Shown here one piece after another: positions 1 through 9,784 of a stretch of 64,000 nucleotides of DNA. The first letter of the stretch is position 1, and the number at the start of each line of letters is the position of its first letter. The position numbers and the translations under genes were made by a program. Below the pieces are notes generated by a model that worked only from the letters and a program-made list of their open reading frames with translations, was not told the DNA's origin and made no database searches. Source of the DNA: Acinetobacter lwoffii (lineage in GTDB: Bacteria; Pseudomonadota; Gammaproteobacteria; Pseudomonadales; Moraxellaceae); assembly GCF_024129355.1 (NCBI RefSeq), contig NZ_JAMXXP010000010.1, positions 1-64,000 of the forward strand, written 5' to 3'.

Positions 1-99
1 ATCTTCAAATCTTCAAATCTTCAAATCTTCAAATCTTCAAATCTTCAAATCTTCAAATCTTCAAATCTTCAAATCTTCAAATCTTCAAATCTTCAAATC
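1..99. repeat. Octamer tandem repeat (ATCTTCAA)n
   Basis: Twelve perfect head-to-tail copies of the 8-base unit ATCTTCAA fill positions 1-96, followed by a partial unit (ATC) before the pattern breaks. No copy differs from the unit. The array is cut by the start of the window, so its full length is unknown. Perfect short repeats of this kind change copy number by polymerase slippage. No coding frame visibly depends on the array here, and the nearest gene starts at 288. Confidence 0.97.
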
Positions 100-287
100 C
101 AGTTCATCAAACTATAAAAACATTTGAAAACTCAAATTTAAAAAGTATCTTTCTTATAGCTTACTCAAGCCATGCTGACCATTTACATTTTTAACCCAGA
201 AAAACTCAAAGCCTGAAAACCCTTACACATGCGGCATTTTTTATTGCTTAGACTGTTTCTCTCAACTTCTAGAAACAGGCAAGTAGA

Positions 288-527
288 ATGAACAATTTTA
301 ATGCAAGTGATATTAAAGAACATGCTTCAGTCATTGCTTCATGTGGTACTCAAGTCGGGAAGGTGGACCATTTAGAAGGTCAGGATTCAATTAAATTAAC
401 AAGAAGTGATGATGAAAATAATGAGCATCATCTGATTCCCTTGAGTTGGGTAAGTGAAATCAAAGACGATAGCGTCGTGCTCAATAAAACTGCGGAAGAG
501 GTACGTAAAGAGTGGACTACCTTATAA
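288..527 (+). CDS. DUF2171 family small protein
   Basis: A 79-residue soluble protein with no signal peptide or membrane segment. It matches the pattern of the DUF2171 family (small, PRC-barrel-like): an N-terminal 'DIKEHA' segment, a central 'GTQVGKVDHLEG' turn, then 'HHLIPLSWV' and a closing 'LNKTAEEVRKEW' helix. The length is usual for the family. Members are often stress-induced in related bacteria, but no biochemical role is established. The ATG follows an AGGCAAG-like ribosome binding site, and a terminator lies about 80 bases downstream, so it is probably a single-gene unit. The family call is from recognition of the motif order only. Confidence 0.8.
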   Translation: MNNFNASDIKEHASVIASCGTQVGKVDHLEGQDSIKLTRSDDENNEHHLIPLSWVSEIKDDSVVLNKTAEEVRKEWTTL

Positions 528-608
528 GAAATTAAAGTTAGTGGACTGAAAAGCAGGGCTGCTTCAGCTTAATTTTTTATGTCACAGACTTTATGAGTAA
601 CCGTTGAA

Positions 609-637
609 AATGCCAGTTCGAAAGACTGGCATTTTTA
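609..637 (+). terminator. Rho-independent terminator after the DUF2171 gene
   Basis: TGCCAGT (611-617) pairs with ACTGGCA (625-631) around a 7-base loop, extended by flanking A-T pairs, and is followed by a T-rich tail. Confidence 0.85.
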
Positions 638-701
638 TTGTTTATTAAAACGAGATAATGATCGCGTGCTGAATTTATTGAAGCTATGAGTGTTTTTTTA
701 T

Positions 702-735
702 AAAAAAACCACCTGATTTTTCAATCAGATGGTTT
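702..735 (-). terminator. Rho-independent terminator of ackA-pta
   Basis: Read on the minus strand, AAACCA-T-CTGAT pairs with ATCAG-G-TGGTTT with one mismatch, followed by a run of T. It lies 24 bases past the pta stop codon. Confidence 0.85.
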
Positions 736-758
736 GGAAAACTTAAATTCAAGAAGTA

Positions 759-2897
759 TTAAGCTTCTTGCTGCTCAGCCTGAATCGCAGTTAAGGCAAT
801 GGTAAACACGATGTCATCGACCAAGGCACCACGCGACAGGTCATTGACCGGCTTATTCAAGCCTTGCAGCATTGGTCCAACACTGACTACATTGGCAGCA
901 CGTTGTACCGCTTTATAGGTCGTGTTACCGGTATTCAGATCCGGGAAAATAAATACATTGGCACGTCCAGCCACTTGTGAATCAGGTGCCTTTTGGCGCC
1001 CCACGCTTTCCACCGATGCTGCATCATATTGTAATGGCCCATCAATCAACAGGTCAGGACGACGTTCTTTGGCAATGCGTGTAGCTTCCGCGACTTTTTC
1101 CACATCAGCGCCAGTACCCGAAGTTCCTGTCGAATAGGAAATCATGGCAATGCGTGGATCTATACCAAAGGCTTTGGCAGAATCGGCGGACTGGATTGCA
1201 ATTTCGGCCAGCTGTTCTGCATCAGGGTCCGGATTGATCGCACAGTCACCATACACATAGACTTCATCTGGCAACAGCATAAAGAATACGGAAGATACCA
1301 GTGAGTAATTCGGTGCGGTCTTAATGAGTTGAAATGCAGGTCGCACCGTATTGGCTGTGGTATGAATCGCTCCCGAAACCAGACCATCGACTTGATCCAA
1401 GGCCAACATCATGGTGCCAAGTACAACAGTATCTTGCAATTGTGCTTTGGCTTGCAACGCATCCAGCTTGCCTCTGCGTAACTCAACCATTGGCTCGATA
1501 TATTGATCACGGATAGTGTCTGGGTCAATAATCTGTAGATCAGCAGGGAGCTGAATCCCACGTGCCTTGGCAACCTCGGCAACAGACTCTGGTTTTGCCA
1601 AAAGGATACATTGGGCAATGCCACGTGTCTGGCAAATCACGGCAGCCTGTACAGTACGTGGTTCATCACCCTCTGGGAGTACAATACGTTTTTTCGCTGC
1701 AATCGCTTTCTGTACCAGCTCATAACGGAAAGCTGATGGAGAGAGGCGAGGATGTAGGTTGTTCTGAGTATGTTGATCCAGCCAGTTATTGTCAATATGA
1801 CTTGAAACAAAACGGGTAACCTGCTCAGCGCGTTCAATATCATCAATTGGAATTTCATTGCCAAAACGATTTAAGCGTTGTGCTGTTTCAAGTGTATCAA
1901 GTGAAGTATGCAGAATTGGCAAACCTTGCTTAATTGCACTTTGGCAAAACTCTAAAACATTGTCTGAGGGTGGCGCCTGTTCAGTTAAAACCAATCCTGC
2001 CAATGGTGTACCATTGCTACTGGCGAGACTGGCTGCAAGCAGGGTGTCGGTACGCTGTGAGGCACTGATGATCAGCTCACCCGCAATAAACTTGTGCAGT
2101 TCAGATTCAATATTTGAGGCAATCAGGCTGGTATGTAAAATACGGCGCTGTTTTGCTTCGCCCTGATGCAGCCATGTCCCCTCAACAATTGCTGCAATAT
2201 CCAAACTACGTGGCACACTCAGGATATTGCTGAATGGAACCAGACCGATAATTGGCAATTCATCTGTTCCCATAAAGCGGTTATAGCGTTGCAGCTCTAA
2301 TGAAAATTCGGCAATTTGCTGGTCCAGACGTAGGCTTGGGTCAAGTGTGACAGGAATTTTAGCCGTGCCGTCTGGAAGCCCCTTGGTTCGCATGAACAGA
2401 ACCCCTGTAGTGCGGGGTGAGGCTGCGCCGCCAAACTGACGTAGATGGGCATCGACTTTTTCTGCTGTCTTGCGTGGATCAGCAAGATCGGCGGTACTGA
2501 CCAAAACCACCTGGGCATCCAGCGCCTGCGCAAGCGCAGCATTGATTTCACTGGCAAAATGGTCTTGTCCATTGGGAACAAGGCCCTCGACAATAATTAC
2601 ATCATGATCAACCGCAATCTGGCGATGCAATGCAACCGCCTCTTCAAGCAGTTCATCTGTCTCACCTAATGCAATCAGTTGAGTCAATCTTTCATAAGTA
2701 ATCGGTTCAACCGAACGACGATGGAATAGATGACGATATAGGGTGGTAGTGCGGTCAACCGTCGTATCTGCAATTTGTGAAAATGGCTTGAGGAACCCCG
2801 CATTAATTCCTTTACAGTCCAGTGCGTAAATCATGCCTAAACAGGCAGAGGTTAAACCAACACCCTCACCTGTAGGAATCAGTAAAATTGTATTCAT
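759..2897 (-). CDS. pta: Phosphate acetyltransferase (long form)
   Basis: Interconverts acetyl-CoA and phosphate with acetyl-phosphate and CoA, the first half of the Pta-AckA acetate pathway, in the cytoplasm. At 712 residues it is the long enterobacterial-type Pta: an N-terminal P-loop-like domain starting 'LLIPTGEGVGLTS' (residues 5-17), a DRTGG-type middle domain near residues 215-335, and the catalytic PTA/PTB domain from about residue 390 to the C-terminus with 'LPEGDEPRTVQAA' and 'SYSTGTSGTG'. It lies 54 bases downstream of ackA on the same strand with no terminator between, so the two form an operon ackA-pta, the reverse of a pathway-ordered pair but common in Acinetobacter. No frameshift or missing domain was seen. 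Confidence 0.97.
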   Translation of the reverse strand: MNTILLIPTGEGVGLTSACLGMIYALDCKGINAGFLKPFSQIADTTVDRTTTLYRHLFHRRSVEPITYERLTQLIALGETDELLEEAVALHRQIAVDHDVIIVEGLVPNGQDHFASEINAALAQALDAQVVLVSTADLADPRKTAEKVDAHLRQFGGAASPRTTGVLFMRTKGLPDGTAKIPVTLDPSLRLDQQIAEFSLELQRYNRFMGTDELPIIGLVPFSNILSVPRSLDIAAIVEGTWLHQGEAKQRRILHTSLIASNIESELHKFIAGELIISASQRTDTLLAASLASSNGTPLAGLVLTEQAPPSDNVLEFCQSAIKQGLPILHTSLDTLETAQRLNRFGNEIPIDDIERAEQVTRFVSSHIDNNWLDQHTQNNLHPRLSPSAFRYELVQKAIAAKKRIVLPEGDEPRTVQAAVICQTRGIAQCILLAKPESVAEVAKARGIQLPADLQIIDPDTIRDQYIEPMVELRRGKLDALQAKAQLQDTVVLGTMMLALDQVDGLVSGAIHTTANTVRPAFQLIKTAPNYSLVSSVFFMLLPDEVYVYGDCAINPDPDAEQLAEIAIQSADSAKAFGIDPRIAMISYSTGTSGTGADVEKVAEATRIAKERRPDLLIDGPLQYDAASVESVGRQKAPDSQVAGRANVFIFPDLNTGNTTYKAVQRAANVVSVGPMLQGLNKPVNDLSRGALVDDIVFTIALTAIQAEQQEA

Positions 2898-2951
2898 AAG
2901 TTATGTCAGTCGCAGAATAATAAAAATCAGTTAAAAAGTGGCCAAGCCTGC

Positions 2952-4172
2952 TTATGCAGGCGTTACCTCAGCTTTAGACTTTTTTGCAGTATTGCGCTCC
3001 ACTTCAAGTTCAACAACACTTTGAACTTCTTGTGCGATACGGCCTTCTTCATCTGTTGGCACTACCCAGATTTGTGGGCCTGTGCCTGAATCGATTCGGC
3101 CTTCGGTACCGCGTTTCAATTCATTGTTGGCGTTTTTATCCAGATTGAAACCAAAATGAGGCAGATAAGTCATGGTTTTTTCGCGGATATACGCCGAGTT
3201 TTCGCCAATGCCGCCAGTGAAGAACAGACCATCAAGACGTGGCAGACCACAGCTCAACGCTGCCAGAGATTTAGCTAAACGGTAGCAGAAAACTTCAATC
3301 GCCAGTGCGGCATCTTCATTGCCTTGCTCTGAGGCTTCAATCAGGGTACGCATGTCATTGGACAGATCAGACAAGCCCAAAAGACCACTTTGGCTATTCA
3401 GCATCTTGTCAATTTTATAAATATCCCAACCCAGGTTTTTTGCCAGGAAGCTGTGCAGACTTGGGTCAACATCGCCACTGCGTGTGCCCATAACAATACC
3501 TTCAAGTGGAGTTAAACCCATTGAGGTATCTACACTTTTCCCATTCCAAACGGCACAGGTCGAGCTACCATTACCTAAATGCGCGGTTAACCAGCCACCT
3601 TGTTTGAAACTGCCTGCCAGTTCAGAACCACGCTCTGACACATAGGCATGACTAGTCCCGTGGAAACCATAGCGACGCACACCATGGGCGGTATATAAAA
3701 ATTTCGGCAGGGCATAACGATAAGCATGCGCTGGCATGGTTTGGTGGAAGGCAGTATCAAATACCGCAACCTGTGGTAATTCCGGGAATAAACGTTTAGT
3801 GGCTTCAATGCCAATCAGGTGTGCCGGATTATGTAATGGTGCAAGCGGCGTTGCTTCACGAATTTTTTCAATAATCTCGTCATTGATCAGTTCAGCCTTG
3901 GTCAGGCTGCCACCATGTACGACACGGTGACCGATCGCGTCCGGACGGTAGTTGGCCAGACGTTCAAGACCCACTTCGAGTGCTTTTTTGTGGTCAGCAA
4001 ATGGAATATGGATATCGACTGGCTCATTGCCAACCGTTACACCTTTAATGCGAGCATTCTCTGTGCCTAAGTTCTCAGCTAAACCATGAATACGGAAATT
4101 CTGCTCCTCAAGAAGTAATGCAAACTTGATTGAAGAAGAGCCACAATTAATAACTAATACTGATTTAGACAC
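2952..4172 (-). CDS. ackA: Acetate kinase
   Basis: Converts acetyl-phosphate and ADP to acetate and ATP, and the reverse during acetate use. The 406 residues cover the whole ASKHA-fold enzyme: the first signature '[13 protein letters not shown]' near residues 7-19, the second 'HRVVHGG' near 100, '[11 protein letters not shown]' near 155, 'GTRSGDVDP' near 230 and 'FTGGIGENS' near 325. The C-terminal tail is Lys- and Ala-rich. The start codon is GTG with a GGGTAA-type ribosome binding site. First gene of the ackA-pta operon. The promoter should lie in the 450-base gap upstream, but I could not assign one with confidence. Confidence 0.97.
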   Translation of the reverse strand: MSKSVLVINCGSSSIKFALLLEEQNFRIHGLAENLGTENARIKGVTVGNEPVDIHIPFADHKKALEVGLERLANYRPDAIGHRVVHGGSLTKAELINDEIIEKIREATPLAPLHNPAHLIGIEATKRLFPELPQVAVFDTAFHQTMPAHAYRYALPKFLYTAHGVRRYGFHGTSHAYVSERGSELAGSFKQGGWLTAHLGNGSSTCAVWNGKSVDTSMGLTPLEGIVMGTRSGDVDPSLHSFLAKNLGWDIYKIDKMLNSQSGLLGLSDLSNDMRTLIEASEQGNEDAALAIEVFCYRLAKSLAALSCGLPRLDGLFFTGGIGENSAYIREKTMTYLPHFGFNLDKNANNELKRGTEGRIDSGTGPQIWVVPTDEEGRIAQEVQSVVELEVERNTAKKSKAEVTPA

Positions 4173-4568
4173 GATTGATTACCCAATTTTTAATTAAAAT
4201 TCTCGTCCATTTGCTTGACCCAATTGCGGGCAATGAAGCAGCAATCCAGATCAATGAATATGTTTTAACATTTGTTTTTTTTCTGTCCTAGATAGACTTT
4301 AGCAGATTAGACTTAAGCATTATCGACCGATTTAACAATAATAACTAAAATTTATCAGTTCATAGTTTTCATTTATAAATAAAATGATGCTGAAAATATC
4401 ATCAATAAGAATACTAAACTCTGCTTAAATTTAATTTTAGAACAGATTAATTCTTTAGTTTAGCGCCTGAAAAGGCACATATTGTTTTTACATACAATTC
4501 TATAAAGAGATTCATCAATAAAATAACCGGAAGGTTCTAATCCATCTATTTCAGTGTCAATTTTTCTG
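4173..4568. other. Intergenic region upstream of ackA, nothing recognised
   Basis: About 400 AT-rich bases between the ackA start and the proA terminator. It must hold the ackA promoter on the minus strand. Scanning both strands showed no open frame with a ribosome binding site, no RNA gene and no convincing -35/-10 pair. Confidence 0.6.
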
Positions 4569-4610
4569 CCCATAAAAAACCGCCTCATAAATGAGGCGGT
4601 TTTTTATGGG
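4569..4610 (-). terminator. Long perfect-stem terminator after proA
   Basis: A 20-base perfect inverted repeat (4569-4588 with 4591-4610) with a GC core CCGCCTCAT/ATGAGGCGG flanked by A and T runs. It can work on either strand, and on the minus strand it lies 12 bases past the proA stop codon. Confidence 0.93.
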
Positions 4611-4622
4611 CGATCTGAATAC

Positions 4623-5888
4623 TTATTGGCGAATCTGACCATCACCAAAGACAATCCATTTCTGCGACGTCAGGCCTTCAAGACCGACTGGGCCACGAGC
4701 ATGGATTTTATCGGTTGAAATCCCGATTTCTGCGCCTAAGCCATATTCAAAACCATCTGCAAAACGAGTAGAGGCATTGATCATGACCGAACTTGAATCT
4801 ACACCCGCCAGAAATTCGCGAGCCAGACTGTAGTTTTCAGTAATAATGGAATCGGTATGATGCGAGCCATATTTGTTGATGTGCTCAATGGCTTCTTCTA
4901 TACCAGAAACGACTTTGATCGCCAGAATCGGGCCCAGATACTCGGTATACCAGTCTTCTTCAGTGGCCGTAATGACTGCATCTCCAAGAATACGCTGGGT
5001 TTCCCGGCAACCACGCAGTTCGACTTTTTTCTCTTGGTAAAGCTCTGCGATGCGTGGCAAGAATTCTTCAGCGACTTTTTCATCGACCAGCAGGGTTTCC
5101 ATGGCATTACATACACCATAGCGATGGGTTTTGGCATTGAGCGCAATAGGCAATGCTTTCAACAAATCTGCTTGAGCTTCCACATACACATGACAGTTGC
5201 CATCTAAATGTTTAATGACCGGTACGCGTGCTTCCTCGGTAATTCGTTCGATTAGGCTCTTGCCGCCACGAGGCACAATCACATCCACATATTCGGTCAT
5301 GGTAATCAACTGGCCCACTGCAGCGCGGTCAGTCGTATTCACGACCTGTACGGCAGCCTCAGGCAAGCCTGCGACTTTCAGGCCATGCTGAATCGCGACT
5401 GCAATTGCCTGATTCGATTCCAGAGCTTCTGAGCCGCCCCGTAAAATAATGGCATTGCCTGATTTGAGCGCGAGTGATGCCGCCTCCAACGTGACGTTAG
5501 GACGTGACTCGTAGATCATGCCGACCACACCCAAAGGCACACGCATCTTGCCCAGTTGAATCCCGGATGGGCGATAAGCCATATCACTAATTTCACCAAT
5601 CGGATCTTTCAAGCCAATGACATCTTTCAGGCCCTGTAACATACCTTTAAAGCGCGCGGGGTTGAGTTCTAAGCGATCAAGCAGGGCAGGGTCCAGATTG
5701 TTATTATGCGCCTTAGTCATATCTTTCTGGTTAGCAACCAAAATAGCAGCTTGGCTATTTTCCAAAGCCGTATAAATAGCGGATAACGCATTATTTTTAG
5801 TTTGGGTGGACGCGCGAGCCAAAATGCGAGACGCTTGGCGTGCCTGCTGTCCTACCGTTTGCATGTATTGTTCAATAGACTCTTGCAT
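4623..5888 (-). CDS. proA: Gamma-glutamyl phosphate reductase
   Basis: NADPH-dependent reduction of L-glutamyl-5-phosphate to glutamate-5-semialdehyde, the second step of proline synthesis, in the cytoplasm. Aldehyde dehydrogenase superfamily: '[10 protein letters not shown]', '[12 protein letters not shown]', the catalytic Cys in '[11 protein letters not shown]' near residue 255, and the closing '[12 protein letters not shown]'-like block (here '[13 protein letters not shown]'). The frame is open upstream to 5954, which would add 22 residues. I chose the internal ATG at 5888 ('[10 protein letters not shown]') because it gives 421 residues, the length I know for Acinetobacter ProA, and because the extra segment has no homology I recognise. 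Neither start has a strong ribosome binding site. Single gene with its own terminator; proB is not adjacent. Confidence 0.95.
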   Translation of the reverse strand: MQESIEQYMQTVGQQARQASRILARASTQTKNNALSAIYTALENSQAAILVANQKDMTKAHNNNLDPALLDRLELNPARFKGMLQGLKDVIGLKDPIGEISDMAYRPSGIQLGKMRVPLGVVGMIYESRPNVTLEAASLALKSGNAIILRGGSEALESNQAIAVAIQHGLKVAGLPEAAVQVVNTTDRAAVGQLITMTEYVDVIVPRGGKSLIERITEEARVPVIKHLDGNCHVYVEAQADLLKALPIALNAKTHRYGVCNAMETLLVDEKVAEEFLPRIAELYQEKKVELRGCRETQRILGDAVITATEEDWYTEYLGPILAIKVVSGIEEAIEHINKYGSHHTDSIITENYSLAREFLAGVDSSSVMINASTRFADGFEYGLGAEIGISTDKIHARGPVGLEGLTSQKWIVFGDGQIRQ

Positions 5889-6210
5889 AGCGGTTTGATC
5901 ACTTAGAAATTTCATTTCGATATTAACAGCCTGCTGCTGCACAATGAAGCCCATCTATTAAAAATCATCCGTTTTCGCAGACTTCTAAACATTTTGAAAT
6001 TGTTTTCTGTTTAAAAGTAGATAAGTGGTCACTGAAGCGGTTGCTTGTGAAAAGCAGCTCTGTATAGAATGAAACACGCGGCATTGATGTCATTTATAAT
6101 TATTAAAGAGCAGGATGCGTGTTCAGGCACACCGGAATGCGCCTGAAATATAAGATCTGTTAAGCATGACTTGCACAATAAAAATAAGGCAAGGACGGAG
6201 GAAAAGGAAT

Positions 6211-7548
6211 ATGAATTCCATTATCCACATGGACACCCATGTATTGGAACAACATAGCCACGATGGTTTTTTTGATCTTTATGATAAGCACAGTTTTAAG
6301 CAGCCGCCACGTACGACCTGGATGGACGGCTGGAAAATCGAATATATGGCGATCGCCCGTCCGGATACCTTACATTTAAGACCCATGGTGATTATTGGGG
6401 GAGCTTTCCAGAATTTTAATTCCTACAAATACTGTGTAGAACAGCTTTTTGATGCAGGTCCCATCATTCTGATTGACCTACCGTCCATGGGGGCCAACCA
6501 GCAGATTAGTAATGTGGATACGGACCTGTCTGCTGGAACACTGGAGCTTGAAGACCTTGCTGCGATGCTGGGACGATGGCTGGAGCAGATGCAGCTACCG
6601 CAAGTGGCAATTTTAGGCATGTCCTTAGGGTCGGTGGTGGCTTCCTGTCTGGCCGACCAGCGTCCTGAACTGATCGATCGAATGATCCTGATGGGGGTGA
6701 TGCAAAAAACCCGTAAAAGCTGGCGGATGCTGCTGGAAGAATCCCTACATCTGATGAAAGAACAGCGCATGGACGAATTTGGTCAGGCGGTCATTTTGTA
6801 TCTGGTCAATCATGCACGCCTAACCGAAACCCGCATGTCACCGACAGCAAAGCGTTTGTTCTTCAAGCAGATGTCAGAATTCACTGCGACTGAACAGGAT
6901 CGTTATGATATCAATTGCAACCGTTTATTGCGTCTGACCAATGTGCCGATTCCGCAGTGCAAAGTGCTGGTGGCATGTGGGCAATATGACAGTTTTACCT
7001 TGCCACATGAAAATGCGAATTTTGCCCTGCAATGCCCGGATATGCAGTACGTGCAAATTGCAGGCGCCGATCATGTACCACAGCTGCAACGTCGTAAAGA
7101 AACCATGCATCTGTTTGCAACTTTCTTGCGTGATGAGGCTGTTGATCAACTGGATGGCATTATTCCATTCACTCGCGAACAGATACAGCAGCTTGAACGT
7201 CGCGGTGAAGAGCGGATTCAGGTGCAAGACTCACAGCGCTTCCTCAGTCATCGTCATTCTGATCTCATTTTAAAAGCAGAGATCGTGGACATGAATTTCT
7301 TTGGGGTATTACTAGAGCTAGATGTAGAATGGGCAGTATGTGCGGCAACTTATCCTCGTGACTTGGCCTTGCATCTGGAAGATGAAGCAGGGGAATTTCA
7401 GATTGAATGCCTAATCTTTGAACAGGATGATACCCAGCTGCGTGCTTTATTTAAACATGGCAGTTTTGAAGTCGCAGAACGCTTATTACGCTTTGTACAA
7501 ATGCAAAAAATGCTCTCACAAACTGAAGTATTTGATGCGGCAATTTAA
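6211..7548 (+). CDS. Alpha/beta hydrolase (RhlA-like) with probable C-terminal PilZ domain
   Basis: A 445-residue soluble protein in two parts. Residues 1-315 form an alpha/beta hydrolase: 'MVIIGGAFQNF' start, 'LIDLPSMG', nucleophile elbow 'GMSLGS' with Ser138, acid Asp260 in 'CGQYDSF', and base His288 in 'GADHVP'. The layout of these blocks resembles RhlA, the hydroxyalkanoyloxy-alkanoate synthase, more than a lipase, but the substrate is unknown. Residues about 325-440 look like a degenerate PilZ domain: Arg-rich 'ERRGEER' and then 'DMNFFG', matching RxxxR and (D/N)xSxxG. Cyclic-di-GMP control is therefore possible but inferred. The ATG at 6211 was chosen over one 45 bases upstream because GGAGGAAAAGG precedes it. 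Flanked by opposing genes, so monocistronic. Confidence 0.8.
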   Translation: MNSIIHMDTHVLEQHSHDGFFDLYDKHSFKQPPRTTWMDGWKIEYMAIARPDTLHLRPMVIIGGAFQNFNSYKYCVEQLFDAGPIILIDLPSMGANQQISNVDTDLSAGTLELEDLAAMLGRWLEQMQLPQVAILGMSLGSVVASCLADQRPELIDRMILMGVMQKTRKSWRMLLEESLHLMKEQRMDEFGQAVILYLVNHARLTETRMSPTAKRLFFKQMSEFTATEQDRYDINCNRLLRLTNVPIPQCKVLVACGQYDSFTLPHENANFALQCPDMQYVQIAGADHVPQLQRRKETMHLFATFLRDEAVDQLDGIIPFTREQIQQLERRGEERIQVQDSQRFLSHRHSDLILKAEIVDMNFFGVLLELDVEWAVCAATYPRDLALHLEDEAGEFQIECLIFEQDDTQLRALFKHGSFEVAERLLRFVQMQKMLSQTEVFDAAI

Positions 7549-7561
7549 AAACATCATCTTT

Positions 7562-7593
7562 AAAAAACAGCGTACTTAAACGCTGTTTTTTTT
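7562..7593. terminator. Bidirectional terminator between convergent genes
   Basis: AAAAACAGCG pairs with CGCTGTTTTT around a short loop, followed by T on the plus strand and preceded by A. It serves the hydrolase gene and, from the other side, overlaps the last codons of the methyltransferase gene. Confidence 0.88.
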
Positions 7594-8439
7594 CACGGCA
7601 TGAATCATCCAGACCAGATCACTCAAATGTTCATCCTGTTCATGAGTCGGGTTTTGCTGACGAGGCTCGGCAAAATAACGTTGTGGTTGTTGTACCTCAA
7701 CCTGGTCAAATCCTGCATCTTGAAAAAAGTGCTGCAGTTCTTGGGGGGATTTAAAATGAAAGGTAAACGCACTGCGAGACATGAATTTAAGTAGACGGCT
7801 ACTGCTCCAGATAAAGTTCGCCAGTTTATTTTTCACCGGTTCAGGATAAATATCGCTGAGATAGTGAACTGCCGGGAAATACTGCGCATTTTCTGTAATA
7901 CCCTGCATCAGAATGCGTAACATATGTTGATCAAAATAATTAATCAGCCCTTCACTAATGATGACCAAGGGCTGGTTTCGGTCAAACATCTGAAAAATAC
8001 AGTCCAGCTCTTCACTAAAAATATCGGCAGTCAGGACTTCAGGGGCATGCTGATCGATTTGCTGTAAAGCCTGCGTCTTGATCTCGGCCATATCGGGCAG
8101 ATCCAGTTCACGATAATTAATCTCGGGAAATTTCAGTCTGAAATTCCAGCTGCGTGGAGATAGTCCGCAGGCAATTTCAAGAACCTGAAGTTGTGGGTGT
8201 TGCTCAATTAGTTGACACAGATGCTCATCAATCATCTGATGGCGCTGCTTAAGTGTAGTCCGCATGCTACCGCCGACATGACGTTCTGCCCAGGATTCAA
8301 GTGGATGAAGCAGTTTGGCCAGAAACTTGCCTTTGGATGTAGCAAAGGCTGGATGTGAGATTCCCATTTGATACCAGATATAGGCGGTATAGTGCGCCGT
8401 AAAAGAAATATGGCGATGTTGCGAAAGTGAGTCTGTCAT
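7576..8439 (-). CDS. Class I SAM-dependent methyltransferase, leucine carboxyl methyltransferase-like
   Basis: A 287-residue cytoplasmic protein. The SAM-binding motif is 'VLEIACGLSPRSWNF' near residues 83-97. It is followed by an acidic 'YRELDLPDM', and by 'VISEGLINYF', which resembles the EGL motif of the Ppm1/LCMT family. The substrate is unknown. The frame is open to 8541, but I chose the ATG at 8439: it is preceded by an AAGGTCAG ribosome binding site, and the upstream extension would run through the terminator of nagZ at 8509-8538. The gene shares a terminator with the convergent hydrolase gene. No operon partner. Confidence 0.8.
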   Translation of the reverse strand: MTDSLSQHRHISFTAHYTAYIWYQMGISHPAFATSKGKFLAKLLHPLESWAERHVGGSMRTTLKQRHQMIDEHLCQLIEQHPQLQVLEIACGLSPRSWNFRLKFPEINYRELDLPDMAEIKTQALQQIDQHAPEVLTADIFSEELDCIFQMFDRNQPLVIISEGLINYFDQHMLRILMQGITENAQYFPAVHYLSDIYPEPVKNKLANFIWSSSRLLKFMSRSAFTFHFKSPQELQHFFQDAGFDQVEVQQPQRYFAEPRQQNPTHEQDEHLSDLVWMIHAVKKNSV

Positions 8440-8508
8440 ATTTGTTCTGACCTTATTGTTATTTTTAAGTTGATTAAATAATAGTGTGACCTTTTCATTA
8501 CTATAATT

Positions 8509-8538
8509 AAAAAGGAACACCTTGTCGTGTCCCTTTTT
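8509..8538 (-). terminator. Terminator downstream of nagZ
   Basis: AAAAAGGAACAC (8509-8520) pairs with GTGTCCCTTTTT (8527-8538) with one wobble, loop CTTGTC. On the minus strand it ends in a T run 25 bases past the nagZ stop. Confidence 0.85.
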
Positions 8539-8562
8539 CATATTGATTGGATTTAAAAAGTT

Positions 8563-9585
8563 TTAGCTGGATTGCTGTTTAAATGCCAGTATTTCATTAC
8601 GGATCTCGCGCCATTCTTCACCCAGATCCAGTTCATCACCAATCTGGATGTTCGGGATGTTGCCGCGCATGCGTTCCAGGCGTTGCTGGTTCGGGAGGGG
8701 CAGATCTTCAATTCCTTCCAGTGCAATACATTGTGCTGCACGATCATTGCAGACCAGACCCATATCACAACCAGCTTTGAGTGCGGCCTGAATTCGGACA
8801 TCGGCACCGCCTGCGACACATGCGGCCTGCATGCTTAAATCATCCGAGAACAAGACGCCGTCAAAGCCCAGCTCCTGACGTAAAACCTTCCGAATCCAGA
8901 ATTCCGAGAAGCCTGCCGGATTGGGATCAACCTGACTATAGATGACATGAGCCGGCATCAGCGCATCCAGTTGTGGTTGCAGTTGGATAAATGTTTGCAT
9001 ATCTTTTTGCTGGATTTCTGCATAGGAGCGCGTATCAATTGCTGCAGCAACATGTGAATCCGCTTTGACTGAGCCATGACCTGGGAAATGTTTACCAGTT
9101 GAAGCCATGCCGGCACGTTTCATGCCGTGCAGAAATGCACCAGCCAGCGGAATAATATCCTGAATATTTTGCGCGAAACTGCGATCGCCGATCACATCAC
9201 TGATGTCATTCAAGTCCAGTACCGGCGCAAAGCTGAAATCAATGCCGACAGCCAACACTTCAGTCGCCATCAGCCAGCCGCATTTTTCAGCCAGTTCAAG
9301 GGCACGCTGTGGATCGCGCGTATAAAGTTCGCCAAATTTCCCCATGGCAGGCAGCAGGGTAAAGCCTTGTCTTAAACGCTGGACACGACCGCCTTCCTGA
9401 TCTACCGCAATTAAAATATCAGGATGCACCTGACGCATATGATCGGTCAAAGCACGGACTTGCGCCGGAGATTCGATATTGCGACCAAATAAAATCACTC
9501 CACCGACTTGCGGCGCACTTAATAGTTCAATATCTTCTTGAGTGAGGGTTGTGCCTGCGATGTCGAGCATCAATGCGCCAATCAT
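8563..9585 (-). CDS. nagZ: Beta-N-acetylhexosaminidase (peptidoglycan recycling)
   Basis: A glycoside hydrolase family 3 enzyme that removes N-acetylglucosamine from anhydro-muropeptides in the cytoplasm during cell-wall recycling. Its products are known in other bacteria to feed AmpR control of beta-lactamase. Diagnostic blocks: 'VDQEGGRVQRLR' near residue 80, 'KHFPGHGSVKADSH' near 162-176 carrying the His and Asp of the flexible catalytic loop, and the nucleophile Asp in 'LFSDDLSM' near 245. The ATG at 9585 ('MIGALMLDIAG') gives 340 residues, the normal length; an in-frame TTG at 9621 would add 12 residues with no better ribosome binding site. It is divergent from prc, with about 200 bases between them. 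Confidence 0.96.
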   Translation of the reverse strand: MIGALMLDIAGTTLTQEDIELLSAPQVGGVILFGRNIESPAQVRALTDHMRQVHPDILIAVDQEGGRVQRLRQGFTLLPAMGKFGELYTRDPQRALELAEKCGWLMATEVLAVGIDFSFAPVLDLNDISDVIGDRSFAQNIQDIIPLAGAFLHGMKRAGMASTGKHFPGHGSVKADSHVAAAIDTRSYAEIQQKDMQTFIQLQPQLDALMPAHVIYSQVDPNPAGFSEFWIRKVLRQELGFDGVLFSDDLSMQAACVAGGADVRIQAALKAGCDMGLVCNDRAAQCIALEGIEDLPLPNQQRLERMRGNIPNIQIGDELDLGEEWREIRNEILAFKQQSS

Positions 9586-9784
9586 ATGCGGAATCCGTTT
9601 TAGAGTTTTCGGAGAAAACAATACCTGAATTCTGCAATGATTTGCTACACTTTGTCAGCACAGAATATGATAAAACTACACGACATAAACATATTAAGTT
9701 GTTTAAGATGCTGAATACGTTAAATTCTGGTCGAAAAGCAACACGGTCACATTGGTCTCTAGGCCAAGGAAGTACGAATTATTT

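Noticed and set aside
1..99. CRISPR array
   Set aside because: Units of 8 bases repeat directly with no spacers, so it is a simple tandem repeat.
4173..4568. Riboswitch or small RNA upstream of ackA
   Set aside because: No stable hairpin with a T tail on the minus strand and no recognised aptamer; the AT-rich DNA gives only weak, scattered pairing.
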